Source: Pareuzebyella sediminis (lineage in GTDB: Bacteria > Bacteroidota > Bacteroidia > Flavobacteriales > Flavobacteriaceae). From it: a DNA stretch of 64,000 nucleotides. Positions 1-8,091 of the stretch are shown here, piece by piece. The stretch lies in assembly GCF_008367235.1 (NCBI RefSeq), contig NZ_VTZS01000002.1:682001-746000 (forward strand), read 5' to 3'. Position numbers and translations under genes: made by a program. The notes below the pieces were generated by a model. That model saw nothing but the letters and a program-made list of their open reading frames with translations, made no database searches and had not been told where the DNA came from. Every line of letters starts with the position of its first letter. Position 1 is the first letter of the stretch.

Positions 1-327
1 ATTGGAAATCAAAGTGTGGTCTGCAGGCTTCGCAAGAAAAAGAGTTATTGGAAAAGAATAGAATCGTGTTGGTACTTGCTTGCCGATGATCCAAAAACTG
101 GCCTCATAGGTAGTACCCGGTTCTAGTTTTCTATTCCATTCATAAGTCTTGACGGACACATACCCGGTAGGAGCCTTTTTGGGAACCGCTAACTCTAGGT
201 ACTCAAATTCACTGGTTTTTACCTTTCGACTTTTTTGTTGGCCATTAATCCGTAAACCGTTGAAAAATAACATGTAAGCCACAAGTAGGACATACTTTAA
301 TGGTATTTTTTGTAGATAAAAAATCAT
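1..327 (-). CDS. Partial secreted protein, cut by left window edge
   Basis: An open frame of 109 codons runs from ATG at 327 off the left edge with no stop. The first ~30 residues look like a Sec signal peptide: a basic start, a hydrophobic stretch (VLLVAYMLFF) and a polar Gln/Lys/Arg region after it. The mature part is rich in Tyr, Trp and Val (for example YEWNRKLEPGTTYEASFW), which suggests an extracytoplasmic beta-sandwich, but I recognise no family. The start ATG overlaps the TGA stop of the upstream SDR gene in an ATGA arrangement (324-327), so the two genes are probably translationally coupled. The visible part ends in a hydrophobic strand, so most of the protein lies outside the window. 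Function unknown; reality of the gene is well supported by frame, signal and coupling. Confidence 0.7.
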   Translation of the reverse strand, partial: MIFYLQKIPLKYVLLVAYMLFFNGLRINGQQKSRKVKTSEFEYLELAVPKKAPTGYVSVKTYEWNRKLEPGTTYEASFWIIGKQVPTRFYSFPITLFLAKPADHTLISN

Positions 328-1751
328 TCGGTTTTGGCAATGTTGCGTATCATTCCACCAAAAATGAAATAATGAAATGGAAGTATACTATACCAATATA
401 ATCGGCCTTTAAGGCCCCTGGGGCGAAATGTCGCTGTTTGATGCAGTATATTGTCCCTATCGATTTTGAATTCAAGCCAAGCTTCACCAGGTAGCTTCAT
501 CTCCGCAAAAAGAAGGAGGCGCTTTGACTTTTTGTCGGCCAATAATACACGCCAAAAATCCAAGGCATCGCCTGCGGAGAGCTCAAAAGGATGTGTGCGC
601 CCGCGACGCAAGCCTACCCCACCGAAAACCTTATCCAAAAAGCCCCTTATTTTCCAAAGCCAGTTCCCGTAGTACCAACCTTGGTCTCCACCGATTTTCC
701 AAATATTGCTCAACACTTCCTGCGGGTTGTCAACCTTTAGCTTCTTTTCATCCTTAAGAATTCCGTATTTAGGAACTTGAATAAAGCTTTCTAGGTTTCT
801 TTTGAACCGTCCACTGATCATACTGTCTTTCCAACTGCTGATTACAAGGTTCTGTTCAATTTTTTTGAAAGCCATTTTAATGGCTTCGGTATACGTATGG
901 GTTTGAATTCCTAATATATCTTGTAACCGATGGTCTTTGGCGATTACCTCTACCTTCATGCTGTCGACAAGGTTCAATGCCAATTTGTAAGAGGTCGAGG
1001 TCACAAAATATAACCAATAACTGGAAAGTTTAGGCGTCATTACAGGTACGGTTAAGATCCAATTCTTAAACCCCCTTGTTCGGGCATATAATTGCAGCAT
1101 TTCTTTGTAGCTCAGTATATCTGGCCCCGCAATATCAAAAGAATCATTGTAGGTATCAATGTTTCCCAGCACGCCGGTCAAGAAGTGAATAATATCTCTA
1201 ATGGCAATGGGCTGCGTTTTGGTCAATACCCATTTTGGGGTTATCATAACGGGTAATTTTTCACAAAGATCCCGAATGATTTCAAATGATGAACTTCCCG
1301 AACCTACAATGATTCCGGCTCGGAGTACGGTCAGGTTAAAATTTCCTTTGTAAAGTATCTCCTCTACATTTTTTCGAGACCAGAGGTGCTTTGATAGATT
1401 CTCCTCGTTTACGATACCGCTTAAATAAATAACCTGCTTTACCTCGGTCGACTCTAAATAGGCGTTGAAATTTTGGGCGGTTTTTGCTTCCATTTCATCA
1501 AAATCCTTGGTGGACGAGCTCATGGAATGTATCAAAAAATAAGCGGCATCAATATCTTTTGGAATTCTACTTTCTTCAACGGGCTTTAAAAAATCTATTT
1601 CAATAACATCGATTTGCGATCGGATTTCTTCATCTACGGCAAACCTACCTTCATCGCGTACGGTACAAATTACCTCATGACCAAGATCTAGTAGTTGCGG
1701 CAATAATCGCATTCCGATGTAGCCGTTGGCACCTGTAAGAAGAATTCTCAT
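324..1751 (-). CDS. SDR-family NAD(P)-binding epimerase-like protein with DUF2867-type C-terminus
   Basis: A 475-residue protein. Residues 1-12 carry the atypical-SDR nucleotide-binding motif TGANGYIG, followed by an acidic/basic pair typical of NAD(P) use. The N-terminal ~290 residues look like a NAD-dependent epimerase/dehydratase fold of the NmrA-like/atypical type. The remaining ~180 residues, Trp- and Gly-rich and ending in LKGRLYWYSILPFHYFIF, match the DUF2867 module that often follows this Rossmann domain in Bacteroidota. Substrate unknown; the canonical YxxxK pair is not obvious, so activity may be atypical. It is coupled by a 4-bp ATGA overlap to the secreted protein downstream. No signal peptide, so it is cytoplasmic, though the hydrophobic C-terminus may touch the membrane. 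Confidence 0.8.
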   Translation of the reverse strand: MRILLTGANGYIGMRLLPQLLDLGHEVICTVRDEGRFAVDEEIRSQIDVIEIDFLKPVEESRIPKDIDAAYFLIHSMSSSTKDFDEMEAKTAQNFNAYLESTEVKQVIYLSGIVNEENLSKHLWSRKNVEEILYKGNFNLTVLRAGIIVGSGSSSFEIIRDLCEKLPVMITPKWVLTKTQPIAIRDIIHFLTGVLGNIDTYNDSFDIAGPDILSYKEMLQLYARTRGFKNWILTVPVMTPKLSSYWLYFVTSTSYKLALNLVDSMKVEVIAKDHRLQDILGIQTHTYTEAIKMAFKKIEQNLVISSWKDSMISGRFKRNLESFIQVPKYGILKDEKKLKVDNPQEVLSNIWKIGGDQGWYYGNWLWKIRGFLDKVFGGVGLRRGRTHPFELSAGDALDFWRVLLADKKSKRLLLFAEMKLPGEAWLEFKIDRDNILHQTATFRPRGLKGRLYWYSILPFHYFIFGGMIRNIAKTE

Positions 1752-1812
1752 GCTGTTATCTCGATTAAAACTATGTGTGGCAGGTTAAATAAGTATATCT
1801 ACCATTATTTTT

Positions 1813-2238
1813 TTACAAATCCTCGATCGATGTGGGTGAATTGTCAGCCTTGTGGTCCAAAAGTTTTTTAAAAAAATTTTGAATGGCTTTGGTGTCCGCT
1901 TTTACTTTAATAAAATGGTGGTCCCGATGTATGGAATATACGGCAAGGTCACCTTTGTAAACAACCAGTTTATAATAGGGAATAATTAGGGCGAATGTTT
2001 CCAGCAGCGAACGGAACCGAACGATGATTCCTTTGGGCCGTAGTTCTACATTACACTGGTCACGATTGTTGTCGAGAATCAGCAAGTTATGTATCTCAAT
2101 GCTGGTCTCTGTAATAAATAACCGCGGCGAACCGATACCCCCCATCTTCCACCGATCTTTGAGTAGGTAGGGTTTCCCCACCGCCCGATCTATTTTTTTA
2201 GTGATTTCTTTGTTGTTGTACGATACGTTGAGCAACAT
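1813..2238 (-). CDS. Conserved hypothetical protein, 141 aa
   Basis: A cytoplasmic protein without signal peptide or membrane segment. It alternates short beta-type strands (IEIHNLLIL, GIIVRFRSL, YKLVVYKGDLAVYSI) with an HRDHHFIKVK strand and a C-terminal amphipathic helix (AIQNFFKKLLD). The look is of a small PH-like or two-layer beta domain. I do not recognise a named family. It lies 61 bp upstream of the SDR gene on the same strand and diverges from argS with 157 bp between, so it may head an SDR transcription unit. No catalytic motif is visible. Confidence 0.6.
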   Translation of the reverse strand: MLLNVSYNNKEITKKIDRAVGKPYLLKDRWKMGGIGSPRLFITETSIEIHNLLILDNNRDQCNVELRPKGIIVRFRSLLETFALIIPYYKLVVYKGDLAVYSIHRDHHFIKVKADTKAIQNFFKKLLDHKADNSPTSIEDL

Positions 2239-2369
2239 TCCATTTTCTTTTTCATACCTTCTAAAATACGAGGTTACATTGCTATAAAGTTAATGAAAAC
2301 CTTATGTATTGAGCCAAAAAACAATAGTCTTATCTGAGATTTAGTTTAAGATAAAAGCTTAAAAAAGAT

Positions 2370-2377
2370 TAGTTTTG
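2370..2377 (+). promoter_or_regulatory. Putative -7 promoter box for argS
   Basis: TAGTTTTG fits the Bacteroidota -7 consensus TAnnTTTG and ends 18 nt before the argS ATG. No convincing -33 TTG partner is seen at the usual distance, so this is a single-element match. Confidence 0.5.
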
Positions 2378-2395
2378 CAGCCTTAGCGAAAATCT

Positions 2396-4195
2396 ATGGG
2401 TATTGAAGATATTTTAATAAGCGAGGTAAAAAAGGCCGTAACATCAATATACGGGATAGATCTTCCTTCAGTTGAATTTCAGCCGACACGCAAAGATTTT
2501 GAGGGTGACATAACCGTTGTGGTCTTTCCCATGCTACGATTTGTCAAGGGGAATCCGGTTCAAATCGGGACGCGCATCGGGGAACATCTAAAGGAGGAAC
2601 TTGAAGAGGTCGCCGACTTTAATGTGATCAAGGGCTTTTTGAATATTGTAATCAGTGACGCCTACTACCTTGCCTTTTTCAATGCCAGTAGAGAAGACCC
2701 ATCTTATGGCTTTGTAAAAGAAACGGCACAAGGGGCTATTATGGTAGAGTATTCGTCGCCCAACACCAATAAACCATTGCACCTAGGGCATATTAGAAAT
2801 AATCTTTTAGGGTATGCCGTTGCGGAAATTTTAAAGGCATCGGGCAAAAAAGTATACAAAACCCAGATTATCAATGATCGCGGCATTCATATCTGTAAAA
2901 GTATGCTGGCCTGGCAGCGGTTCGGAAACGGGGCAACGCCTGAGAGCACGGGCCTTAAAGGTGATAAGTTGGTTGGAGATTACTATGTGGCTTTCGATAA
3001 GGCCTATAAGCAGGAGATTTCCCAGATGGTAGCGAAGGGAATCGATAAGAAGGTGGCCGAAAAAGAAGCTCCAATATTGTTGGAAACGCAGGAAATGCTT
3101 AAAAAATGGGAGGCCGGTGACCCTGAAATCGTGTCACTTTGGAAAATGATGAACGGTTGGGTTTACGAAGGTTTTGATGTGACCTACAAGAACCTGGGCG
3201 TTGACTTCGATACCCTTTATTACGAAAGCGATACATATCTATTGGGAAAGGATGTGGTCGCCGAAGGACTGGGCAAAGGCATTTTTTTCAAAAAGGACGA
3301 TGGCAGTGTTTGGATCGATTTAACCGATGAAGGTCTCGACGAAAAAATAGTGCTCCGTGCCGATGGTACTGCCGTTTATATGACCCAAGATATCGGAACG
3401 GCCATTCAACGGGTAAAGGATTATCCTGATATAGGGGGCATGGTCTATACAGTGGCCAACGAACAAGATTACCATTTCAAGGTGCTGTTCCTTATTCTGA
3501 AAAAATTGGGCTACGGATGGGCCGACAAGCTACATCATTTAAGCTATGGTATGGTTGATTTGCCCAGCGGAAAAATGAAAAGTCGCGAAGGTACGGTAGT
3601 AGATGCCGATGACCTGATGCTAGATATGACCCGTACTGCAGCAGAGATTTCCCAAGAGCTGGGCAAACTGGAAGGATATTCATCGGAGGAGAAGAACCAG
3701 TTGTACAAAACCATTGGGCTAGGGGCACTGAAGTACTATATCTTAAAGGTAGACCCGAAAAAGCGAATTCTCTTTGATCCTGAAGAGTCGGTCGATTTCC
3801 AAGGCAATACGGGGCCTTTCATTCAATATGCCCACGCCCGAATACAATCGATACTGCGCAAAGTAGATTTTGACAACGACATCACTTTACAGCTCGGCTC
3901 CAACCCTGAAAATCAGATTATCGGCTTTCATCCGAAAGAAAAGGAATTGATCAAACAGATTCAGTTATATCCCGAAACCATACAGCAAGCTGCCGAAAAT
4001 TACAGTCCTGCATTGATTGCCAATTACGTGTATGATTTGGTGAAGGAATTCAATTCGTTCTATCAACAGGTCTCTATTTTGGGGGAGACGGTTCATGGTA
4101 AAAAAGTACTGCGGGTACAGCTTTCCGAACAGGTCGCGAAGATAATAAAGTCCGCATTTGAACTTTTGGGTATAACCGTTCCTGAACGTATGTAG
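2396..4195 (+). CDS. argS: Arginine--tRNA ligase
   Basis: Class I aminoacyl-tRNA synthetase that charges tRNA-Arg with arginine in the cytoplasm. The 599-residue length is normal. Visible parts: an N-terminal tRNA D-loop recognition domain (~1-110); the HIGH-type signature HLGHIRNN after SSPNTNKPL (~residues 120-135); the catalytic Rossmann core containing ADGTAVYMTQDIGTA; the KMSKS-equivalent KMKSREGT (~residue 395), where the variation from KMSKS is normal for this family; and the helical DALR anticodon-binding domain at the C-terminus, ending with ELLGITVPERM. Monocistronic by position: divergent from the gene before it, and 113 bp from the next. Confidence 0.97.
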   Translation: MGIEDILISEVKKAVTSIYGIDLPSVEFQPTRKDFEGDITVVVFPMLRFVKGNPVQIGTRIGEHLKEELEEVADFNVIKGFLNIVISDAYYLAFFNASREDPSYGFVKETAQGAIMVEYSSPNTNKPLHLGHIRNNLLGYAVAEILKASGKKVYKTQIINDRGIHICKSMLAWQRFGNGATPESTGLKGDKLVGDYYVAFDKAYKQEISQMVAKGIDKKVAEKEAPILLETQEMLKKWEAGDPEIVSLWKMMNGWVYEGFDVTYKNLGVDFDTLYYESDTYLLGKDVVAEGLGKGIFFKKDDGSVWIDLTDEGLDEKIVLRADGTAVYMTQDIGTAIQRVKDYPDIGGMVYTVANEQDYHFKVLFLILKKLGYGWADKLHHLSYGMVDLPSGKMKSREGTVVDADDLMLDMTRTAAEISQELGKLEGYSSEEKNQLYKTIGLGALKYYILKVDPKKRILFDPEESVDFQGNTGPFIQYAHARIQSILRKVDFDNDITLQLGSNPENQIIGFHPKEKELIKQIQLYPETIQQAAENYSPALIANYVYDLVKEFNSFYQQVSILGETVHGKKVLRVQLSEQVAKIIKSAFELLGITVPERM

Positions 4196-4308
4196 GCCGG
4201 GCATTACCTAGCTTTTTTAGGCCTCCTCCTTTTTGACCAATTACGTATTTTGGTGACGTACTTGGCCTCCTATTCGAAATGCTTTACATATTTGGTTAAA
4301 TTTAGGCT

Positions 4309-5976
4309 ATGAAGAAATCCAATTTGTTGTGTTTAGGGTTCGCCATAGTTTTAATCGTTACGGTTAATCTAGTGACCGCCCAAGCTGAAACTGCCGTATC
4401 AAAAAAACATGAAACTGCCGATATTATTATCTATGGTGGTACTTCCGCGGCTATCATCGCTGCAGTAGAAGCCAAAAAATCAGGTAAATCGGTTATAGTG
4501 GTCTCTCCCGACACACATTTGGGTGGGTTGACATCTGGTGGTTTGGGTTTTACCGACACAGGCGACAAAAGTGTAATCGGTGGTCTTGCCCGTGATTTTT
4601 ACCATCGTGTATGGCTGCACTACAATACTGAAGAAGCCTGGAATTGGCAGCCGCAATCCGAATATGGAAATAAGGGCCAGGGCACCCCTGCTATGGATGG
4701 TGAAAATAGAACCATGTGGATATTCGAACCCCATGTGGCCGAAAAAGTGTATGAAGCGTTGATTGCTGAATATGACATACAAGTTGAACGCGATGCTTGG
4801 TTGGATAGGCATAAGGGTGTGGAGTTACAGGATGGGAAGATCATTTCCATCTCAACGTTGAACGGAAAAACATATTTCGGAAAGGTGTTTCTGGATGCTA
4901 CCTATGAAGGGGATTTAATGGCTGCGGCAGGGGTCAGCTATCATGTAGGAAGGGAATCTTCGGAGGTTTACGGAGAAGAATGGAATGGTGTACAGGTCGG
5001 GGTACTGCACCATGATCATTATTTCAAATCGGACATTTCACCCTATATCATTCCCGGTGACCCCTCAAGTGGACTTTTACCAAGGGTGTCAAGTGAACCG
5101 CCCGGGAAAAAACACAGTGGAGACGATAAAATACAGGCGTATTGTTTCCGTACCTGTATGACAAACCATGAACCGAACCGGGTGCCTTTTCCGAAACCTG
5201 AAGGGTATGACCCCATGCAATATGAACAATTGGCAAGGGTATTGGCCACAGGTCGCAAAGATTGGTTCCAAAAATTTGATGCCATCCCTAATTACAAGAC
5301 CGATACGAACAACCATGGGCCGGTGAGTAGTGACAATATAGGTATGAATTACGATTACCCCGAGGCTTCGTATGAACGGCGCAAAGAAATCATTGCGGAG
5401 CACGAACAGTACCAAAAGGGACTGCTATGGTTTGTATCCAATGATCCTAGGGTTCCTGAAGACATTCAGTCGGAAATGAAAACATGGGGACTCTCAAAAG
5501 ACGAGTTTATCGATAATGGCCATTGGCCACACCAGATTTATGTGCGTGAAGCACGTAGAATGATCGGGGAGTTTGTAATGACGGAGAATGAACTTCTAAA
5601 ACGAAGACCCACACCACAATCCGTGGGTATGGGCTCTTACACGATGGATTCCCACAATGTGCAGCGGTATGTAAAAGAAGATGGCTTTGTTCAGAATGAG
5701 GGCGACATCGGGGTAAGTACTAAGGGTCCCTATCAGATTGCTTATGGCTCTTTGGTTCCTAAAAAGTCTGAATGCACCAATTTATTGGTTCCGGTCTGTG
5801 TTTCTTCAAGCCATATTGCCTTCGGTTCTATTCGAATGGAGCCCGTCTTCATGATTTTAGGGCAATCCGCCGCCGCCGCGGCTGTTCTTTCCATTGACAA
5901 TAATATGGCCGTTCAAGATGTTCCTTACAGTGACCTGAAGAGAGTTTTACTTCAAAAAGGACAGGTTTTGGATTAG
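4309..5976 (+). CDS. Secreted FAD-dependent oxidoreductase (FAD_oxidored family)
   Basis: A 555-residue protein with a Sec signal (about residues 1-27, cleavage near TAQA-ET). The mature protein opens with a dinucleotide-binding motif of the form IIIYGGTSAAIIAAVEAKKSGKS; a small residue replaces one Gly of GxGxxG, as is common in this family. It is followed by a GGLTSGGLGFTD flavin-contact segment. Near the C-terminus, AFGSIRMEPVFMILGQSAAAAA is the usual FAD-binding end of the 'FAD-dependent oxidoreductase / xanthan lyase-like' family (about 550 aa), common in Bacteroidota and Planctomycetota near glycan and sulfatase genes. The substrate is not known. Likely periplasmic. No operon partner: 113 bp from argS and 82 bp from the peptidase gene. 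Confidence 0.85.
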   Translation: MKKSNLLCLGFAIVLIVTVNLVTAQAETAVSKKHETADIIIYGGTSAAIIAAVEAKKSGKSVIVVSPDTHLGGLTSGGLGFTDTGDKSVIGGLARDFYHRVWLHYNTEEAWNWQPQSEYGNKGQGTPAMDGENRTMWIFEPHVAEKVYEALIAEYDIQVERDAWLDRHKGVELQDGKIISISTLNGKTYFGKVFLDATYEGDLMAAAGVSYHVGRESSEVYGEEWNGVQVGVLHHDHYFKSDISPYIIPGDPSSGLLPRVSSEPPGKKHSGDDKIQAYCFRTCMTNHEPNRVPFPKPEGYDPMQYEQLARVLATGRKDWFQKFDAIPNYKTDTNNHGPVSSDNIGMNYDYPEASYERRKEIIAEHEQYQKGLLWFVSNDPRVPEDIQSEMKTWGLSKDEFIDNGHWPHQIYVREARRMIGEFVMTENELLKRRPTPQSVGMGSYTMDSHNVQRYVKEDGFVQNEGDIGVSTKGPYQIAYGSLVPKKSECTNLLVPVCVSSSHIAFGSIRMEPVFMILGQSAAAAAVLSIDNNMAVQDVPYSDLKRVLLQKGQVLD

Positions 5977-6058
5977 ACAGTTGGTACAAGTGCATTGAGG
6001 CATTTGATGGCTTCTTTTAAGCGAACAATTTTTTATCAGACCTCTGAGTTTATACTAT

Positions 6059-6877
6059 ATGTTAACTGCCGAAGGTTTTGGAACTTTTCTTGTGTTGATC
6101 TATATCTCGATCTATCTGTGTTATATGATTTATTATGCCTTCGGGCTTCGCCACTTGAACCCATTGATTCGAATAAAGCCACTTTCGCCCTCCGAGAAGA
6201 AATTCTTGGCCTTTTATTTTCCCATTTATCCTCAGCTTTCTGTACCGTTAAAAGCAAAATGCGATGAACGTATTATTTGGTTCAGGAGTAGGAAAAAATT
6301 TGTTTTTTATGGAAAGACGCCCAAACAGCACGAGCTAAAGTTGCTATTAAGTGCATCGATGGTCTTAATGACGTTGGGCCTGAACAACTTTAAGATGACG
6401 CGGTCTTTGTTACGCATTGTAGTATACCCTTCAAAATACTATTCCCGTGTAAGTCGAAGACACCATTTGGGGGAGTATAACCCGAGGTTTAAAACCGCTA
6501 TTTTTTCGGCCAATGATATTTGGGAAGGTTTTCGTGTCACCGATGACAACAGGAATTTGGCAGTGCATGAGTTTGCCCATGCCCTGAGTTTCGAAATGGT
6601 TCGAAAAAACACTTGGGAGGCCAAAAAGTTTAGAGTGGGATTGAAAAAAATAAAGGAACTTTTTCTTCGCGAAGGCTATGCCCAAAAAGTGGCCGACTCG
6701 GCCTATTTTAGAGCTTATGGCATGACCAATCTTCAAGAATTCTTTTCGGTAGCCGTCGAGAATTATGTAGAAACACCGGAGACCTTTTTAAAGGAGTATC
6801 CTGAACTTTACCAGATTATTCGAACTATGCTGGGTTTTGATTTTCAACCATATCCAGAAAAGCAATCCTCTGACTAG
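6059..6877 (+). CDS. MtfA-like zinc-dependent peptidase (M90)
   Basis: A 272-residue protein with one N-terminal membrane segment (~residues 8-28), then a soluble metallopeptidase domain. The zinc site is HEFAH at residues 170-174 (HExxH: two His ligands and the catalytic Glu). A downstream Glu in QEFFSVAVENYVETPE supplies the likely third ligand. This spacing and the 'NLAVHEFAHALS' context match MtfA, whose E. coli homologue binds the Mlc repressor and has aminopeptidase activity. The E. coli protein lacks the membrane anchor seen here, so this is an anchored flavobacterial version. Converges with the hydroxyacid dehydrogenase gene, 48 bp apart. Confidence 0.85.
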   Translation: MLTAEGFGTFLVLIYISIYLCYMIYYAFGLRHLNPLIRIKPLSPSEKKFLAFYFPIYPQLSVPLKAKCDERIIWFRSRKKFVFYGKTPKQHELKLLLSASMVLMTLGLNNFKMTRSLLRIVVYPSKYYSRVSRRHHLGEYNPRFKTAIFSANDIWEGFRVTDDNRNLAVHEFAHALSFEMVRKNTWEAKKFRVGLKKIKELFLREGYAQKVADSAYFRAYGMTNLQEFFSVAVENYVETPETFLKEYPELYQIIRTMLGFDFQPYPEKQSSD

Positions 6878-6925
6878 CTTTCATTTACCTTGGAATGGCC
6901 AAGATTAGAACAGAAATCGATTATA

Positions 6926-7942
6926 TCATTTCGATAGTGTCGTCTTCAAATGACTTTGTTGTTGTAGGCGCGGATCTTTTGACTTAATTAAAACAGGCCG
7001 GTTTTCTACTATTTCCGCACAGCGCTCCAGTACCTCCTCCTCAAGCCGTTCCATGGCCTCCTTGGTGTAAAATGTCAAATGGGGCAGTAGGATTACATGG
7101 TCCATAGCATAGAGTTTTCTTAGCGGATGGTTAATGTTGTTAAGCGGTTCTTGGCTAAAAACGTCGATACCGGCTCCAGCAATTTCTCCAGTTTCGAGCG
7201 CCTCTAAAAGTGCAAGCTCATCTATCAATGCTCCACGGGCCGTATTGACAAAGATGGCGGTTTCTTTCATGGCCGAAAACTCTTTTTTCCCTAATAAATG
7301 CTTTGTGTCGGAATTAAGCACGGCATGTACCGAAATAAAATCACAGGCTTTAAGAAAATCCGTTAGTTGATCATATTTCTCGATACCCTGTTCAGCCAGC
7401 ACCTCATGACTTTGATAAGGGTCATAGCCCAAAACTTTCATGCGAAAACCTTGGCCTCCCATTCGGGCCATGCTTTTTCCAATTTTTCCACAACCGATAA
7501 TGCCCAATGTCTTACCTGCCAGATCGAAGCCCATCCATTTCTGGGTAGGCCAGGCCCATTGGTTACAATTCATCTGGTGATGAAGTGAGGTCAATTTTTT
7601 GGCTAGGGCAATAAGTAGCGTGAAGGCCCCTTCTGCTACGGTTTCTTCGGCGTATTCGGGAATGTTCACTACGATAATACCCTTTTCATTGGCAGCCGGA
7701 ATATCAATGGCATCGATTCCCACTCCGTATTTAATTATTGCTTTCAGGCGATCGGCCTTCTCGAGAACGGTTCTGGTAATCGGGGTGTAGCACATGAGCA
7801 AGATGTCGCAATCTTCTAGCTCTTTGGCAAGCTCGCTTTCGGAAACCCCATCTGGTAGTAAGGTCAATGTGTGACCATTGGAGATTAGAGTTTGATCGAT
7901 AAGGGGGGTTTCGAGTTCTCTATCGGTTCGGACAATCTTCAT
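6926..7942 (-). CDS. D-2-hydroxyacid dehydrogenase (NAD-dependent)
   Basis: A 338-residue cytoplasmic enzyme of the phosphoglycerate dehydrogenase/C-terminal-binding-protein superfamily. It shows the substrate-domain motif KYGVGIDAIDI, the NAD Rossmann motif GIIGCGKIGKSMARMG (~residues 148-163), the catalytic Arg region NTARGALIDE, the Glu in GAGIDVFSQEPL and the catalytic His in ILLPHLTFYTKEA. The order and spacing are complete, so it should be active. The exact 2-hydroxy/2-keto acid cannot be told from the sequence; it lacks the ACT domain of long SerA enzymes. Stands alone. Confidence 0.88.
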   Translation of the reverse strand: MKIVRTDRELETPLIDQTLISNGHTLTLLPDGVSESELAKELEDCDILLMCYTPITRTVLEKADRLKAIIKYGVGIDAIDIPAANEKGIIVVNIPEYAEETVAEGAFTLLIALAKKLTSLHHQMNCNQWAWPTQKWMGFDLAGKTLGIIGCGKIGKSMARMGGQGFRMKVLGYDPYQSHEVLAEQGIEKYDQLTDFLKACDFISVHAVLNSDTKHLLGKKEFSAMKETAIFVNTARGALIDELALLEALETGEIAGAGIDVFSQEPLNNINHPLRKLYAMDHVILLPHLTFYTKEAMERLEEEVLERCAEIVENRPVLIKSKDPRLQQQSHLKTTLSK

Positions 7943-8091
7943 ACTTTTTTGGCAATTTGGAATACAACTATCAAAGTTTGAAAAGTAGTAATAATAAGTG
8001 CATCTAAAAAGTCAACGTTATAATTTTTAAACGTATTGACTGCCGGATAAAATGGTCGATTACATTAGTACTATAGCAAATCCGTGAAGCA

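Noticed and set aside
3579-3602. Altered KMSKS motif in ArgRS (KMKSREG)
   Set aside because: Variation of this motif is normal for ArgRS; not a sign of inactivation.
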